Shown: positions 1 through 8,457, counted from the first letter of the stretch. The stretch is 9,768 bases of DNA from Promethearchaeota archaeon (GCA_030615145.1 JAUWZT010000140.1:1-9768), one strand, 5' to 3'. Notes: a model not told the origin generated them from the letters alone. Numbers and translations are program-made.

Positions 1-1
1 A

Positions 2-3000
2 ATGAGTTTCATTTTTAATTTAACAACTCCATATAAATTAAATTTTGGAAAACAAGAGAGTGTTGACGAACATTTACATAGATCAAATAATGGTAAAAAA
101 TCTGTTATCGTTTTTTTTAATGAATCCACATTTGATGCTAATGCTAAAACTAGGTTTGAATTTTATGGAGGAGATTTTAAAGAAAACGAAGAATGGAATT
201 CTTCCATTCCAATATTTAATAATTTTTCAGGGTTCGCAGGAGTAATTCCTATAGAAAACATTTCCAAGTATAAAAACGAGTTTCCAGACATAAACATAGA
301 AAATGATGAAATTATTGAAGTTCAAATGAATTATGCGAGCATTCAAACCCAATCAGTTAATTCAACATGGTATATAAATGGTTATAAAGGAAATACAAAT
401 TCTTCTATTGCTGTTTTGGACAGTGGTGTAAATCTTAACCATGACTTTTTACAAGGTAGAATTATAGGTTGGCAGAATTTTATTAGTCACGATCCGATGA
501 CGGATGATAATGGTCATGGCACATTCATGTCTTCAGTTATTGCGGGCACTGGTAATTCAACTTATAATTCTAACAGCCCTTCAATAGTGAATTTATACGG
601 AAATTATTCTCATTTAGATCTTTTTGACGAATATTTGCCTTCTAAAAACTATTCAGTAAAAATCTTTTCCACTAATATATCAAAATCAGATTCGATTATC
701 GTAATAAATTCCACAAGTAATTTTCAGTTAAGCGAGATAGATGGATTTTGGTTTGAGTTATATCTTAATTCTAGTTTAGTAAACTCGTCTCACATTCAAA
801 ATTCTAACCAATATTATTCATTTATTCATAGTGTTCCTCAAACCGAACGAGGAATTTACGATTTGTACATAAAGTATCACAAAAAAATTAGTTCTATTCC
901 TTTGTTTTCATTCAATTCGTCTGTTTCATTCTTTCCAGAATCGTATATTGAAAATTTCAATCATTTTACAGGAATAGCTAACGCAACTAATATACTGGCA
1001 TACAAGATTGTAAACCAAACTGGAAAGGGGTATATGTCTGATTTAATATCAGCGATGGCAAGTGTAATTCAAAATCGAACGCAACATCATATCGTTAGTG
1101 TTTGCTTAAGTATTGGAACTTTAGGAGATGATGTAACTGCTATTAATGCTGTTATTGACGAAGTAATTGAAAAACATATATTAGTAGTAATTGCTGCTGG
1201 AAACAAAGGGATTGAAGGTTCAGAACCTTTTAATAAATTGGGTATGAATAAAAATGCTATCGTTGTTGGGGCAATAAATGATAAAGATCAAATAACCGCC
1301 TATAGTAGTATGGGAAGAGACATTGGTGATGGTATCCTTAAGCCAGACATAGTTGCTCCAGGAGGTAGTAATATACCGGGGCATCGCTCGATAATAAGTG
1401 CAGATGCAAAATCGAATGAATCTACCGCATTATTTGGTACTTCAATATCCACCGCAATTGTCTCAGCAGCAATTAATATATTAATAGAAGCAAAATGGGG
1501 TAATTGGACAGAATGGAACAATCAGGATTTATCAAAATGGGTAAAAATTCTTAAAGCAATTTTATTAATGACGGCTTCAGAAACAAATCTTGAGAGAGAA
1601 GACGATCCTGAAACAGAAATTGATGAAAGTAATTACTCCCCATCGAACTATACTGGATTGTTAAATAGTTTAAAAGATGAACATGAAGGATATGGAAGGA
1701 TAAATATACAAGCCGCAATTGATGCTTTAACTAAGAGTATTAAAGTAAATAAATCTATAAGTAGTCATTTAATGAGCTCAGAGCAAAATCCTCTCGGTAA
1801 TCATGTGTTCGCTAGAATGATTACTCTAAAAGAAGATAGACAATATTTATTTAATTTAACAGATGTAGATGATAATGCTGATTTTGACGTATTTTTATTC
1901 GCAAATGAATCTAGTCAATATGGAGAGCCAATCTTATTACAATCATCACAAAAATTGTATGGTGATTCCGATTCATTTTATTTCATACCAAAATATAATC
2001 AAACCGAATGTATAGTAATTGTAAAAGCTATTGATGGTAATAGTAGTTTTGCGTTAAACGTCTCAAATGTAAAAAATGAGTTTGCTCCGGAGTTAAAAGT
2101 CCCTGAAATTACGTCCTTTAGTGGAATTAAAAATACTACTGTCATTAGCCTTCAAGAATTTTATGGAAATAATCCAGCAAAAAATTATACTATTGATAAC
2201 TATTGGTTTTACATAGAATATTTTGATAATGATAGTTCAAATGTGCCTCCTCAAGAAGTATATGTATATATTGTTGAAACTTCAGAAAGGTATAATTTAT
2301 TTCAATTATATGAATCAGATAGTAATTATACTGATGGAGCTATTTTTAGAAGCAATTTAGTAAAATTTTCTACTCCTGGTACATACCGTTATTATTTTAA
2401 TGCTAGTGATGGCTTATATCAAGTTAGATATCCCTTATCGGGAGAATTGAATATTACAATTGAATCTCCAACTGATAGTGAGGTATTCCCCTACATTCAC
2501 GATTTTAATAATGGCTTCAATGGTTGGACTTATAATGGAACAGGCTGGGGCTTATTAACACAATCCAATCAATTAGACAATCGTTCCCCTTTATATTCTG
2601 AAGATTGGACCGCAATATATTTTGGTAGAGATCATAGTTATCCTTCGAATTACACTTATCAACCATATCTTATTACAAACCCTTTTCCAAATGGTTCTTT
2701 AAGAAGTCCTTTATTTAACATAACGCAGGTTAATAAGAATTTTACTCAAGTTTTTGCTAAGTTTGGTTTAAGAACTAGTATAAATTCTGGAGATTTTATG
2801 TATTTGCAAATTAACCCAAATTGGACTGGTTGGATTACTTTGAAAACTTATACAAATGAAGAAAGAGATTGGTTCCTCGAAGAAATAAATATCACGCAAT
2901 ATATTGGAAATTACGTGCAATTTAGATTCCTCGCATTGGTAGACGATGAGTTTGATCCTATCAATTACAAAGGACTAATGTTGGACTATTTTTCTTTAGA

Positions 3001-4750
3001 GAACCATACCAACCATTATTCTCCAGAAATCGATTTTGTTCTCGAGGAGAACCTACTCTCGACGCAAGGTTTTAAATACGACAGCTTTACATTCTCTTGC
3101 AGATATTACGATTTTGATGGAAATTATCCCGAATTTGTATACTTTGAGATTGACAATAATAATTACTCTATGATAAATTTATTTGGAGACTGGAACATTA
3201 GTTCCAATTCTATCGGAAATCGCGGGATTCTATTTGTTAAATCATTAGTTATTGGTGATCTTTCTGATCTTTCTTTCAGGTTTCATGTATTTGATGGAAT
3301 ATTTGAATATTCAACTAGTTATTATAACGAAGATAATTCAATGTTTAGTTTTCAAAACCCTGATATATTTGAATTTAATGTAAATCGAAATGATAAGATG
3401 ATTGGATACGAGTTTTTAAGCGATTCTCTATCAGAATATTATGTTGTGGGGGAGCCCATACAAAAAGAATTAACTTCATGGTTAAAGGGAGACAATACAT
3501 GGCATATTACTTCTCGTTTTACGCAATCATATATTTATGGAGGTTTAGGTCAAAGTTTTGGAAGCCTTAATCAAAGTTACGAGACAAATTGGGATATGAA
3601 ACTAATTACACACCCCTTACATGTTAGAGGTGAATATAAAGTTTATTTAAAGTATTATTTTGATATTTCTTTAGAAAATGAATTCTTTTTAGAACTTGAC
3701 GAACTCGATAACTGTACAGTTTCTATATCAAAAAATTTTGGTGAAAGTTGGGTTATTCTTAAAGAATATTTCTTCGATAGTGAGATTCTTTCTGGAAATG
3801 AATCGTTGGATATTTCGCAATTTTCTGATGAAGATATAATGATTATGTTTACTTTATCTACCAATGATATTACTACTGGACTTGGGCATGGATGGTTGTT
3901 ATCAAACATATATATAGGTTATAACAAGTCAACAGATTTTGTTGCTCCTAAGATCGAGTTTCTTAGCCCTTCAAATGACGAATTGGTTAGTGGGCTTTTT
4001 ACACTGGAAGCAAATGTCAGCGATGATGTGGAATTAGACAACTCAAGGATATACATATATATTAACAACCAAATTGTTGATAAGACTTTACTTAATTACG
4101 ATCAAGCAACAGGCATTTTAACATTCCAATGGGATACAACGCTATACAAAGACGGACGCTACGAAATAAAAGTTGTAACATTTGATAAAGAAGGTAATAG
4201 AGGTGAATCCTCTATATCCGTCGTAGTAGATAATGGATTTATAGATCTGCGTACGTGGGGTGTATGGTTAATAATAATCGTAAGTATTCTAGCTATTGGT
4301 ATTATATCATATTTTATTGCTGAGAAAAGAGGTAAGGTTTGGATTAAAAATCGTAAAAATTCAAATGCTGAGAAAATAAGGTTAAAACTTATTGATAATG
4401 ATCAAATCATCAAGAGGATAGAGATAATAGAACCTAAAGAGGAACAACAAAGACCATTAATTCTTCACTGTAAGTATTGTAGATCATGGTTTGAATCTAA
4501 TAAATTCAACTATATCTGTCCAGTATGCGAACACGATCAAATTTATGTAGCATACAATTGTATGAATTGCGGAAAGTGGTACTTTAAAGACGAACCGAGC
4601 GATGACTATTATTGTAAAAACAAAATTTGCCAAGGCGTTCGGTTAATAAAACGTGAAAAAGAAGAGATTAAAGATATTTTAAATCAAAAAGGTAAACTTC
4701 TAAGAAAATATGAATTTAAAAGTAAAAAATCTAGTATATTAGGCCCTTAA
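2..4750 (+). CDS. Membrane-anchored subtilisin-like (S8) serine protease with beta-sandwich array and cytosolic zinc-ribbon tail, probably 5'-partial
   Basis: Predicted surface serine endopeptidase of the subtilase family; residue numbers count from the ATG at base 2. Residues ~33-110 resemble an inhibitor I9-type propeptide. The catalytic domain (~130-578) has Asp140 (AVLDSGV), His172 (NGHGT), oxyanion Asn401 (AAGNKG) and Ser481 (FGTSIS), and ends with the typical GYGRIN motif at 563-568. A beta-rich, Asn/Ser-rich insertion of ~135 residues (186-320) separates the His strand from GIANAT. Next come a PPC-like domain (~580-692), Ig-like domain 1 (~696-820), MAM/immune-inhibitor-A-like jelly roll 1 (~830-1003), Ig-like 2 (~1008-1118), jelly roll 2 (~1120-1312) and Ig-like 3 (~1316-1412). 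One transmembrane helix (1419-1440) is followed by a basic stretch, giving an outside protease and an inside tail. The tail has CX2C-X12-CX2C (C1490/C1493/C1506/C1509) and CX2C-X14-CX4C (C1520/C1523/C1538/C1543). No signal peptide follows the first ATG, so the true start probably lies upstream of the window. Family and catalytic residues are secure; the beta-domain names are judged by eye. Confidence 0.9.
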   Translation: MSFIFNLTTPYKLNFGKQESVDEHLHRSNNGKKSVIVFFNESTFDANAKTRFEFYGGDFKENEEWNSSIPIFNNFSGFAGVIPIENISKYKNEFPDINIENDEIIEVQMNYASIQTQSVNSTWYINGYKGNTNSSIAVLDSGVNLNHDFLQGRIIGWQNFISHDPMTDDNGHGTFMSSVIAGTGNSTYNSNSPSIVNLYGNYSHLDLFDEYLPSKNYSVKIFSTNISKSDSIIVINSTSNFQLSEIDGFWFELYLNSSLVNSSHIQNSNQYYSFIHSVPQTERGIYDLYIKYHKKISSIPLFSFNSSVSFFPESYIENFNHFTGIANATNILAYKIVNQTGKGYMSDLISAMASVIQNRTQHHIVSVCLSIGTLGDDVTAINAVIDEVIEKHILVVIAAGNKGIEGSEPFNKLGMNKNAIVVGAINDKDQITAYSSMGRDIGDGILKPDIVAPGGSNIPGHRSIISADAKSNESTALFGTSISTAIVSAAINILIEAKWGNWTEWNNQDLSKWVKILKAILLMTASETNLEREDDPETEIDESNYSPSNYTGLLNSLKDEHEGYGRINIQAAIDALTKSIKVNKSISSHLMSSEQNPLGNHVFARMITLKEDRQYLFNLTDVDDNADFDVFLFANESSQYGEPILLQSSQKLYGDSDSFYFIPKYNQTECIVIVKAIDGNSSFALNVSNVKNEFAPELKVPEITSFSGIKNTTVISLQEFYGNNPAKNYTIDNYWFYIEYFDNDSSNVPPQEVYVYIVETSERYNLFQLYESDSNYTDGAIFRSNLVKFSTPGTYRYYFNASDGLYQVRYPLSGELNITIESPTDSEVFPYIHDFNNGFNGWTYNGTGWGLLTQSNQLDNRSPLYSEDWTAIYFGRDHSYPSNYTYQPYLITNPFPNGSLRSPLFNITQVNKNFTQVFAKFGLRTSINSGDFMYLQINPNWTGWITLKTYTNEERDWFLEEINITQYIGNYVQFRFLALVDDEFDPINYKGLMLDYFSLENHTNHYSPEIDFVLEENLLSTQGFKYDSFTFSCRYYDFDGNYPEFVYFEIDNNNYSMINLFGDWNISSNSIGNRGILFVKSLVIGDLSDLSFRFHVFDGIFEYSTSYYNEDNSMFSFQNPDIFEFNVNRNDKMIGYEFLSDSLSEYYVVGEPIQKELTSWLKGDNTWHITSRFTQSYIYGGLGQSFGSLNQSYETNWDMKLITHPLHVRGEYKVYLKYYFDISLENEFFLELDELDNCTVSISKNFGESWVILKEYFFDSEILSGNESLDISQFSDEDIMIMFTLSTNDITTGLGHGWLLSNIYIGYNKSTDFVAPKIEFLSPSNDELVSGLFTLEANVSDDVELDNSRIYIYINNQIVDKTLLNYDQATGILTFQWDTTLYKDGRYEIKVVTFDKEGNRGESSISVVVDNGFIDLRTWGVWLIIIVSILAIGIISYFIAEKRGKVWIKNRKNSNAEKIRLKLIDNDQIIKRIEIIEPKEEQQRPLILHCKYCRSWFESNKFNYICPVCEHDQIYVAYNCMNCGKWYFKDEPSDDYYCKNKICQGVRLIKREKEEIKDILNQKGKLLRKYEFKSKKSSILGP

Positions 4751-4773
4751 ATCAAATTAAACTAATAAAAGCT

Positions 4774-4783
4774 GGAAAAATTG
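4774..4783 (+). promoter_or_regulatory. Weak ribosome binding context and TTG start of the permease gene
   Basis: The 30-nt gap after the protease stop codon contains only a short GGA (4774-4776) five bases upstream of the TTG at 4781. There is no strong Shine-Dalgarno sequence and no clear TATA element in the gap. A CTG at 4772 is also in frame, but the TTG has better spacing. The site is chosen mainly because translation must begin before the first transmembrane helix, which has no ATG ahead of it. Expression probably depends on read-through from the protease gene. Confidence 0.45.
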
Positions 4784-7747
4784 AGTTTGAAAAATTATTT
4801 ATATAGGATTAGATTAAAAATAAGGTTACAATTTTTAAGACATCTTTGGCTTAATATTAAAAGAGATCGCACAAAAGCATTATTTGGCATAGGAGGCATC
4901 ACTGTTTCAATAATCTTGCTAACGGCCATCGGGATGGTCAACAATACGATGTCGTATAATTATATGGGATTAATTACAAGCACAACAGGAAGTTCGGATG
5001 TAATGATTTCACGAACAATGAAAACTGACTTAACATTTGACCCTTTCTTTGATGAAACCATCATAGATGACGAATTGCAAGATATTGATGGCGTAGAAGA
5101 ACTTTTTCCAAGAATAATGATGCTCGTAAAAGTATCTTCTGATAAAACAGATTCAAATGGTACCTTACAAATCTACGGTATTAACTTTATTAAAGAAGCA
5201 AATAATGGGCATATGGGAAATTTAAATTTAGTTAATCAAAATGGCACAGAAACCGGAGAGATTTATACCAGCGAACCTGGAATGGGGGAATGTGCCATCT
5301 TATGGACTGTAGCAGAATTATTAAATGTTAGTTTAGGGGATTTGATACATTTGGATTATCAAGAATATAGTTTGGATGTCAAAGTTGTCGCAGTCTGCAA
5401 GCAAGATTTAAAATTTACAGACTTTGAAAATGCTTTAATAATCATTAATTTACAACAAGCTCAATTGTTTTTACAAAGAGAGGGAGAGATTAATTTGATT
5501 ATGGGAACGCTTGAAAATCCACAGTCAATATACGATGTTAGCGATATAGATCTTACAAAAAGGAAAATAAGAGTGATAGGAACTCGAATCCAACAGAGAT
5601 TGGACCCAAATATCTATTCTGTGTCAATGCCAAAATTACAAGAATTAAGTGCCCAGCAATTGATGCTAATTGGGATGACCATTATCTTCTGGTTTATTAC
5701 GGGTATATCTATGCTCATTACGGCAATTTTAATAAATTCAATTCTTTCCACCTCTACTGAAGAAAGAATAAGAGAATTTGGCATTTTAAGAGTTGTGGGA
5801 GGAAAAAAGACATTCCCTGTCAAAATAGTTGTCTTTGAAGGCGTATTAATAGGAGTCGTAGGGGCAATTTTAGGAATTATTATAGGAATAATATTTACAC
5901 CCCCAATAATAGACTATTTATTCATTGTAATGAATTTTCCAATTCAAAATATGGAGTATGTAATCCAACCTCAGACAATTATTTTGGCATTTTCAATAGG
6001 ATCCATTGTTTCTTTAGTTGTCTCGTTGTTACCCGCTTTTAAAACTGCAAAAATTGATATTATAAAATCTATTACACCATTTCACAAAAAAGAACAAGGA
6101 TGGGAAGTAAAAAAGGAAGGAAGTATGAATGTTAGGAGTTTTCTAATTGGAAGCTCTCTTGCTACAATCGGTATGCTTGTTTTTATTTTACTACCAATGG
6201 TCTTCATAACAGGAGATTTCATGCTAATTGCTGGCTTGTTTATAGGACTTATTGCAGCTATATTAATTGGGTTAGTATTCGCATCGGTGGGAATTATACC
6301 ATTTATTCAGAGTTTACTTATTGGAGCAATTACACCATTAATTAAAAAGTATGCTAATATTATTAAAATCTCTCTAAAAAGAAACAGAAGGCGTAATACA
6401 AGCACAATTGTAATGTTTGCCATTAGTTTTTCTTTTATTTTTTTTATTACAAGTGTTACTGAAATGGAATCAAAAAATATGTCGTTAAATTTAAGATTTC
6501 AGTATGGTTCCGATTTGGTTTTAATTAACCAAGGTTTAGAATCTGATGTTGACGCAGTTACCTTAGATACGATCCAAGAACTCAAATCTATTCAAGGAAT
6601 AGACCAAACAGCGTTAATATTGTACAATATGTTTGATACTACAGCTGTTATGTCAGTAATATTTGACTTCGGCGATGGTGGTCCAAGTTTTGATGAAGAA
6701 TCTATCAATGAAGCGTTCTTAAACATTTTTGAGTTTTATTCCGCACAAGCAGAAACAAAATTTCAAGTAAAAGTTGCCGACATTGCTAACTTCGACGAAA
6801 ATGAAGTTGGGTTTATTGGTATTGAAGAAGATTATTATAGTTTAATGGATAAAGATCTTATGATTTGGAGTAGCCAGGAAAGTGGTTTTAATTATTCATT
6901 TAGTCAAATTTTTGATTATAACAACACCTGCATAATTGCTAATTCTCTCGCTAGCGTTCTTGGAATAAGCGAAATTGGCGAATACATACGATTAACATTC
7001 ATCAATCCTCAAATTCCTAACGATCCAGGAAATATTACGCTTTTCCGCGTCGTAGGCATCTCAGGAGGGATGCCTGGATTTACCAACTTTAAAAGCTCCG
7101 AAGCTACAGCAAATGGTGGAGGTATAATGGTATCCTTAGATAATTACATGCGTTTAATGAATGTTGAGGATCCTGGCGGTCCAAATATGATTGTGGATAA
7201 AGTCTTCATCAAATTATTAGACGATTCCGAAGAAAATATCGAAACCACAAAAGAAGAAATACAAAACCTATCCTCTGATAAAGATTATTTTCTTGATGAT
7301 GCAATATCTAAAATTAATTTTATGCAAGATATGTTTGAAAGACAAAGTAGTCTGATGGAGATCGTCCTATGGTTCGCTATAGTTATCGCAATCTTCGGAT
7401 TAGTTAGTACTATGTATGCAATTATTTCTGAGCGGAAATTTGAAATAGGAATTTTGAGATCACTTGGTATGAAAGCTAAAGACGTAAGGAACTTATTCTT
7501 GATTGAGAGTTTCATTATAATGTTAAGCAGCGGAGCTATGGGGACATTAATAGGAACTTATTGCGCCTACCTGATGGAAACGAATTTGGGATTGATGACT
7601 GAGATGCCAATTGTATTTGCAATTCCTGTGGATGTTTTAGTAAGGGTTTTCACCCTTTCAATTACATTTGGAGTTCTAGGAATGTACTTAGTCCTCATTA
7701 AACTAAGTAGACAATCTGTAATGGATATCTTCCGTCAGACGTTTTGA
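4781..7747 (+). CDS. MacB/FtsX-family ABC-type permease, large two-core form
   Basis: Integral membrane protein of the FtsX-like permease family (COG0577 type), which normally works with a separate MacB/LolD-like ATPase in export, lipoprotein handling or mechanical signalling across the membrane. The layout is duplicated. TM1 (~33-53) is followed by a MacB periplasmic-core-like external domain (~54-290) and a three-helix FtsX core (TMs ~294-320, 351-373, 400-420) with the signature EERIREFGILR at 327-337. Two or three more helices (~453-517) and TM ~541-559 lead into a second external domain (~560-857) and a second FtsX core (TMs ~859-881, 905-930, 945-975) with ERKFEIGILRSLG at 884-896. The start is TTG at 4781. 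The first in-frame ATG (4934, residue 52) lies inside TM1 and would destroy the topology, and an in-frame TAA at 4766 limits extension upstream. The gene starts 30 nt after the protease gene, so co-transcription is likely. No ATPase gene is in the window, and the substrate cannot be deduced. Confidence 0.9.
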   Translation: MSLKNYLYRIRLKIRLQFLRHLWLNIKRDRTKALFGIGGITVSIILLTAIGMVNNTMSYNYMGLITSTTGSSDVMISRTMKTDLTFDPFFDETIIDDELQDIDGVEELFPRIMMLVKVSSDKTDSNGTLQIYGINFIKEANNGHMGNLNLVNQNGTETGEIYTSEPGMGECAILWTVAELLNVSLGDLIHLDYQEYSLDVKVVAVCKQDLKFTDFENALIIINLQQAQLFLQREGEINLIMGTLENPQSIYDVSDIDLTKRKIRVIGTRIQQRLDPNIYSVSMPKLQELSAQQLMLIGMTIIFWFITGISMLITAILINSILSTSTEERIREFGILRVVGGKKTFPVKIVVFEGVLIGVVGAILGIIIGIIFTPPIIDYLFIVMNFPIQNMEYVIQPQTIILAFSIGSIVSLVVSLLPAFKTAKIDIIKSITPFHKKEQGWEVKKEGSMNVRSFLIGSSLATIGMLVFILLPMVFITGDFMLIAGLFIGLIAAILIGLVFASVGIIPFIQSLLIGAITPLIKKYANIIKISLKRNRRRNTSTIVMFAISFSFIFFITSVTEMESKNMSLNLRFQYGSDLVLINQGLESDVDAVTLDTIQELKSIQGIDQTALILYNMFDTTAVMSVIFDFGDGGPSFDEESINEAFLNIFEFYSAQAETKFQVKVADIANFDENEVGFIGIEEDYYSLMDKDLMIWSSQESGFNYSFSQIFDYNNTCIIANSLASVLGISEIGEYIRLTFINPQIPNDPGNITLFRVVGISGGMPGFTNFKSSEATANGGGIMVSLDNYMRLMNVEDPGGPNMIVDKVFIKLLDDSEENIETTKEEIQNLSSDKDYFLDDAISKINFMQDMFERQSSLMEIVLWFAIVIAIFGLVSTMYAIISERKFEIGILRSLGMKAKDVRNLFLIESFIIMLSSGAMGTLIGTYCAYLMETNLGLMTEMPIVFAIPVDVLVRVFTLSITFGVLGMYLVLIKLSRQSVMDIFRQTF

Positions 7748-7753
7748 CAATTG

Positions 7754-8341
7754 TTATTGATTTTCTTTTAAAAATTCAATCAATTTTTTCCAAGCCTTTC
7801 CGCGGTGCGAGACAGTATTCTTTTCTTCAGTGGTTAATTCCGCAAAGGTATTTGTTGGGATTTCATTGGAAATAAAGATAGGATCAAAACCAAATCCATT
7901 TGTACCTCTAATTGTTTCTGAGACTTTTCCTTCGACAGTACCTTCAAATAAAAAAATTTTATTCATTGGTTGAAAGTAAAGAGCGATGACTGCTTCAAAA
8001 TGAGCTTTAGTATTTTTGAAATTATCGATAAGTTTTAGAATTCCTTTGTTTCCAATTGTATTTAATACGAATTTAGAATAAACGCCAGGAAAACCGTTAA
8101 GAGGGATATCTATAAAAAAACCAGCATCTTCAATAAAATAGGAATTGTTAAGCTTTCCTTTTACGCTGTTTAACTTAAAAAGAGCTACTTCTTTAATACT
8201 TGTCGTTTGAATTTCTGTTGTATCAATCGTATTTTGCCTTAACATATAAGATATCTTCTCTTTTTGAAACATTCTTTCAATTTCATTAAATTTGTAATTA
8301 TTACTTGTAATAAAATAAATAATATCTTTTACTCCATCCAT
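7754..8341 (-). CDS. rdgB: XTP/dITP diphosphatase (Ham1/RdgB family non-canonical purine NTP pyrophosphatase)
   Basis: A house-cleaning enzyme of the cytosol that hydrolyses non-canonical purine nucleoside triphosphates (ITP, dITP, XTP) to the monophosphate and pyrophosphate, keeping them out of DNA and RNA. The 195-residue length is typical. The family motifs are present: the N-terminal T-x-N-x-x-K substrate loop (T12, N14, K17; Ser13 replaces the usual Gly), the metal-binding EIQ at 43-45, and EDAGFFI (71-77) with catalytic Asp72. NGFPGVYSKF (82-91) and the archaeal-style TIGNKGILKL follow, then GFGFDPIF (149-156) and SHRGKAW (178-184) for base recognition. The ATG at 8341 sits just upstream of the substrate loop, as expected. 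The gene converges on the permease gene (6 nt apart) and diverges from rps15. Ham1 genes are often neighbours of rps15 in archaea, which supports vertical inheritance. The symbol follows the bacterial name; archaeal entries are often just called Ham1-like. Confidence 0.95.
   Translation of the reverse strand: MDGVKDIIYFITSNNYKFNEIERMFQKEKISYMLRQNTIDTTEIQTTSIKEVALFKLNSVKGKLNNSYFIEDAGFFIDIPLNGFPGVYSKFVLNTIGNKGILKLIDNFKNTKAHFEAVIALYFQPMNKIFLFEGTVEGKVSETIRGTNGFGFDPIFISNEIPTNTFAELTTEEKNTVSHRGKAWKKLIEFLKENQ
7761..7789 (+). terminator. Possible T-rich archaeal terminator for the protease-permease transcript
   Basis: Just after the permease stop the + strand is T-rich, with TTTTCTTTT at 7761-7769 and a run of six T at 7784-7789. 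Archaeal RNA polymerase terminates at such oligo-T tracts without needing a hairpin. The tract lies inside the 3' end of the convergent pyrophosphatase gene, where it also encodes part of the C-terminal Lys/Phe-rich helix, so the composition may be coincidental. Confidence 0.3.
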
Positions 8342-8370
8342 AATTACTATAGTTCCTTAAGATTTATTTA

Positions 8371-8379
8371 GATATATAA
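8371..8379 (-). promoter_or_regulatory. Candidate TATA box for the Ham1/RdgB gene
   Basis: Read on the minus strand the sequence is TTATATATC, a good archaeal TATA-like element, 30-38 nt upstream of the ATG at 8341. With the usual TATA-to-start distance of about 25 nt, transcription would begin near 8350 and give a leader of roughly ten bases. The surrounding spacer is so AT-rich that chance matches are common. Confidence 0.4.
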
Positions 8380-8447
8380 TCAGAATTATAAATTGCTAAA
8401 TTCAAAAATTTTATTTTATATGATTCTTTTTTAATTTTATCAACAAT

Positions 8448-8457
8448 ACTATATGTA
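8448..8457 (+). promoter_or_regulatory. Candidate TATA box for the rps15-rps3ae operon
   Basis: ACTATATGTA lies about 31-40 nt before the rps15 ATG at 8488. At the standard distance it would place the transcript start near 8478, giving a short leader. A second TATA-like string at 8413-8421 would give a leader of about 45 nt and cannot be excluded. The TTTATAAA-like string at 8465-8473 is too close to the ATG to serve this start. Confidence 0.35.

Noticed and set aside
2..120. Protease gene being complete, with its true start at base 2
   Set aside because: The residues after this ATG (MSFIFNLTTPYKL) do not form a signal peptide, yet the protein is clearly external. Only one base lies upstream, so the gene most likely begins before the window.
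1300..1521. Small minus-strand open frame opposite the protease active-site Ser region
   Set aside because: It lies wholly within a frame carrying conserved catalytic motifs and has no family features. The same applies to the minus-strand frames at 3655-3909, 5614-5823 and 7285-7515 and the plus-strand one at 45-245.
2..7747. Lanthipeptide or bacteriocin maturation and immunity system (subtilase plus FtsX/BceB-like permease)
   Set aside because: No precursor peptide, modification enzyme or ATPase is visible, and the protease is membrane-anchored with a long adhesive-like array, unlike LanP-type processing enzymes.
7748..7753. CAATTG palindrome between the two stop codons
   Set aside because: A six-base palindrome is expected by chance in AT-rich DNA and is too short to act as a hairpin or site on its own.
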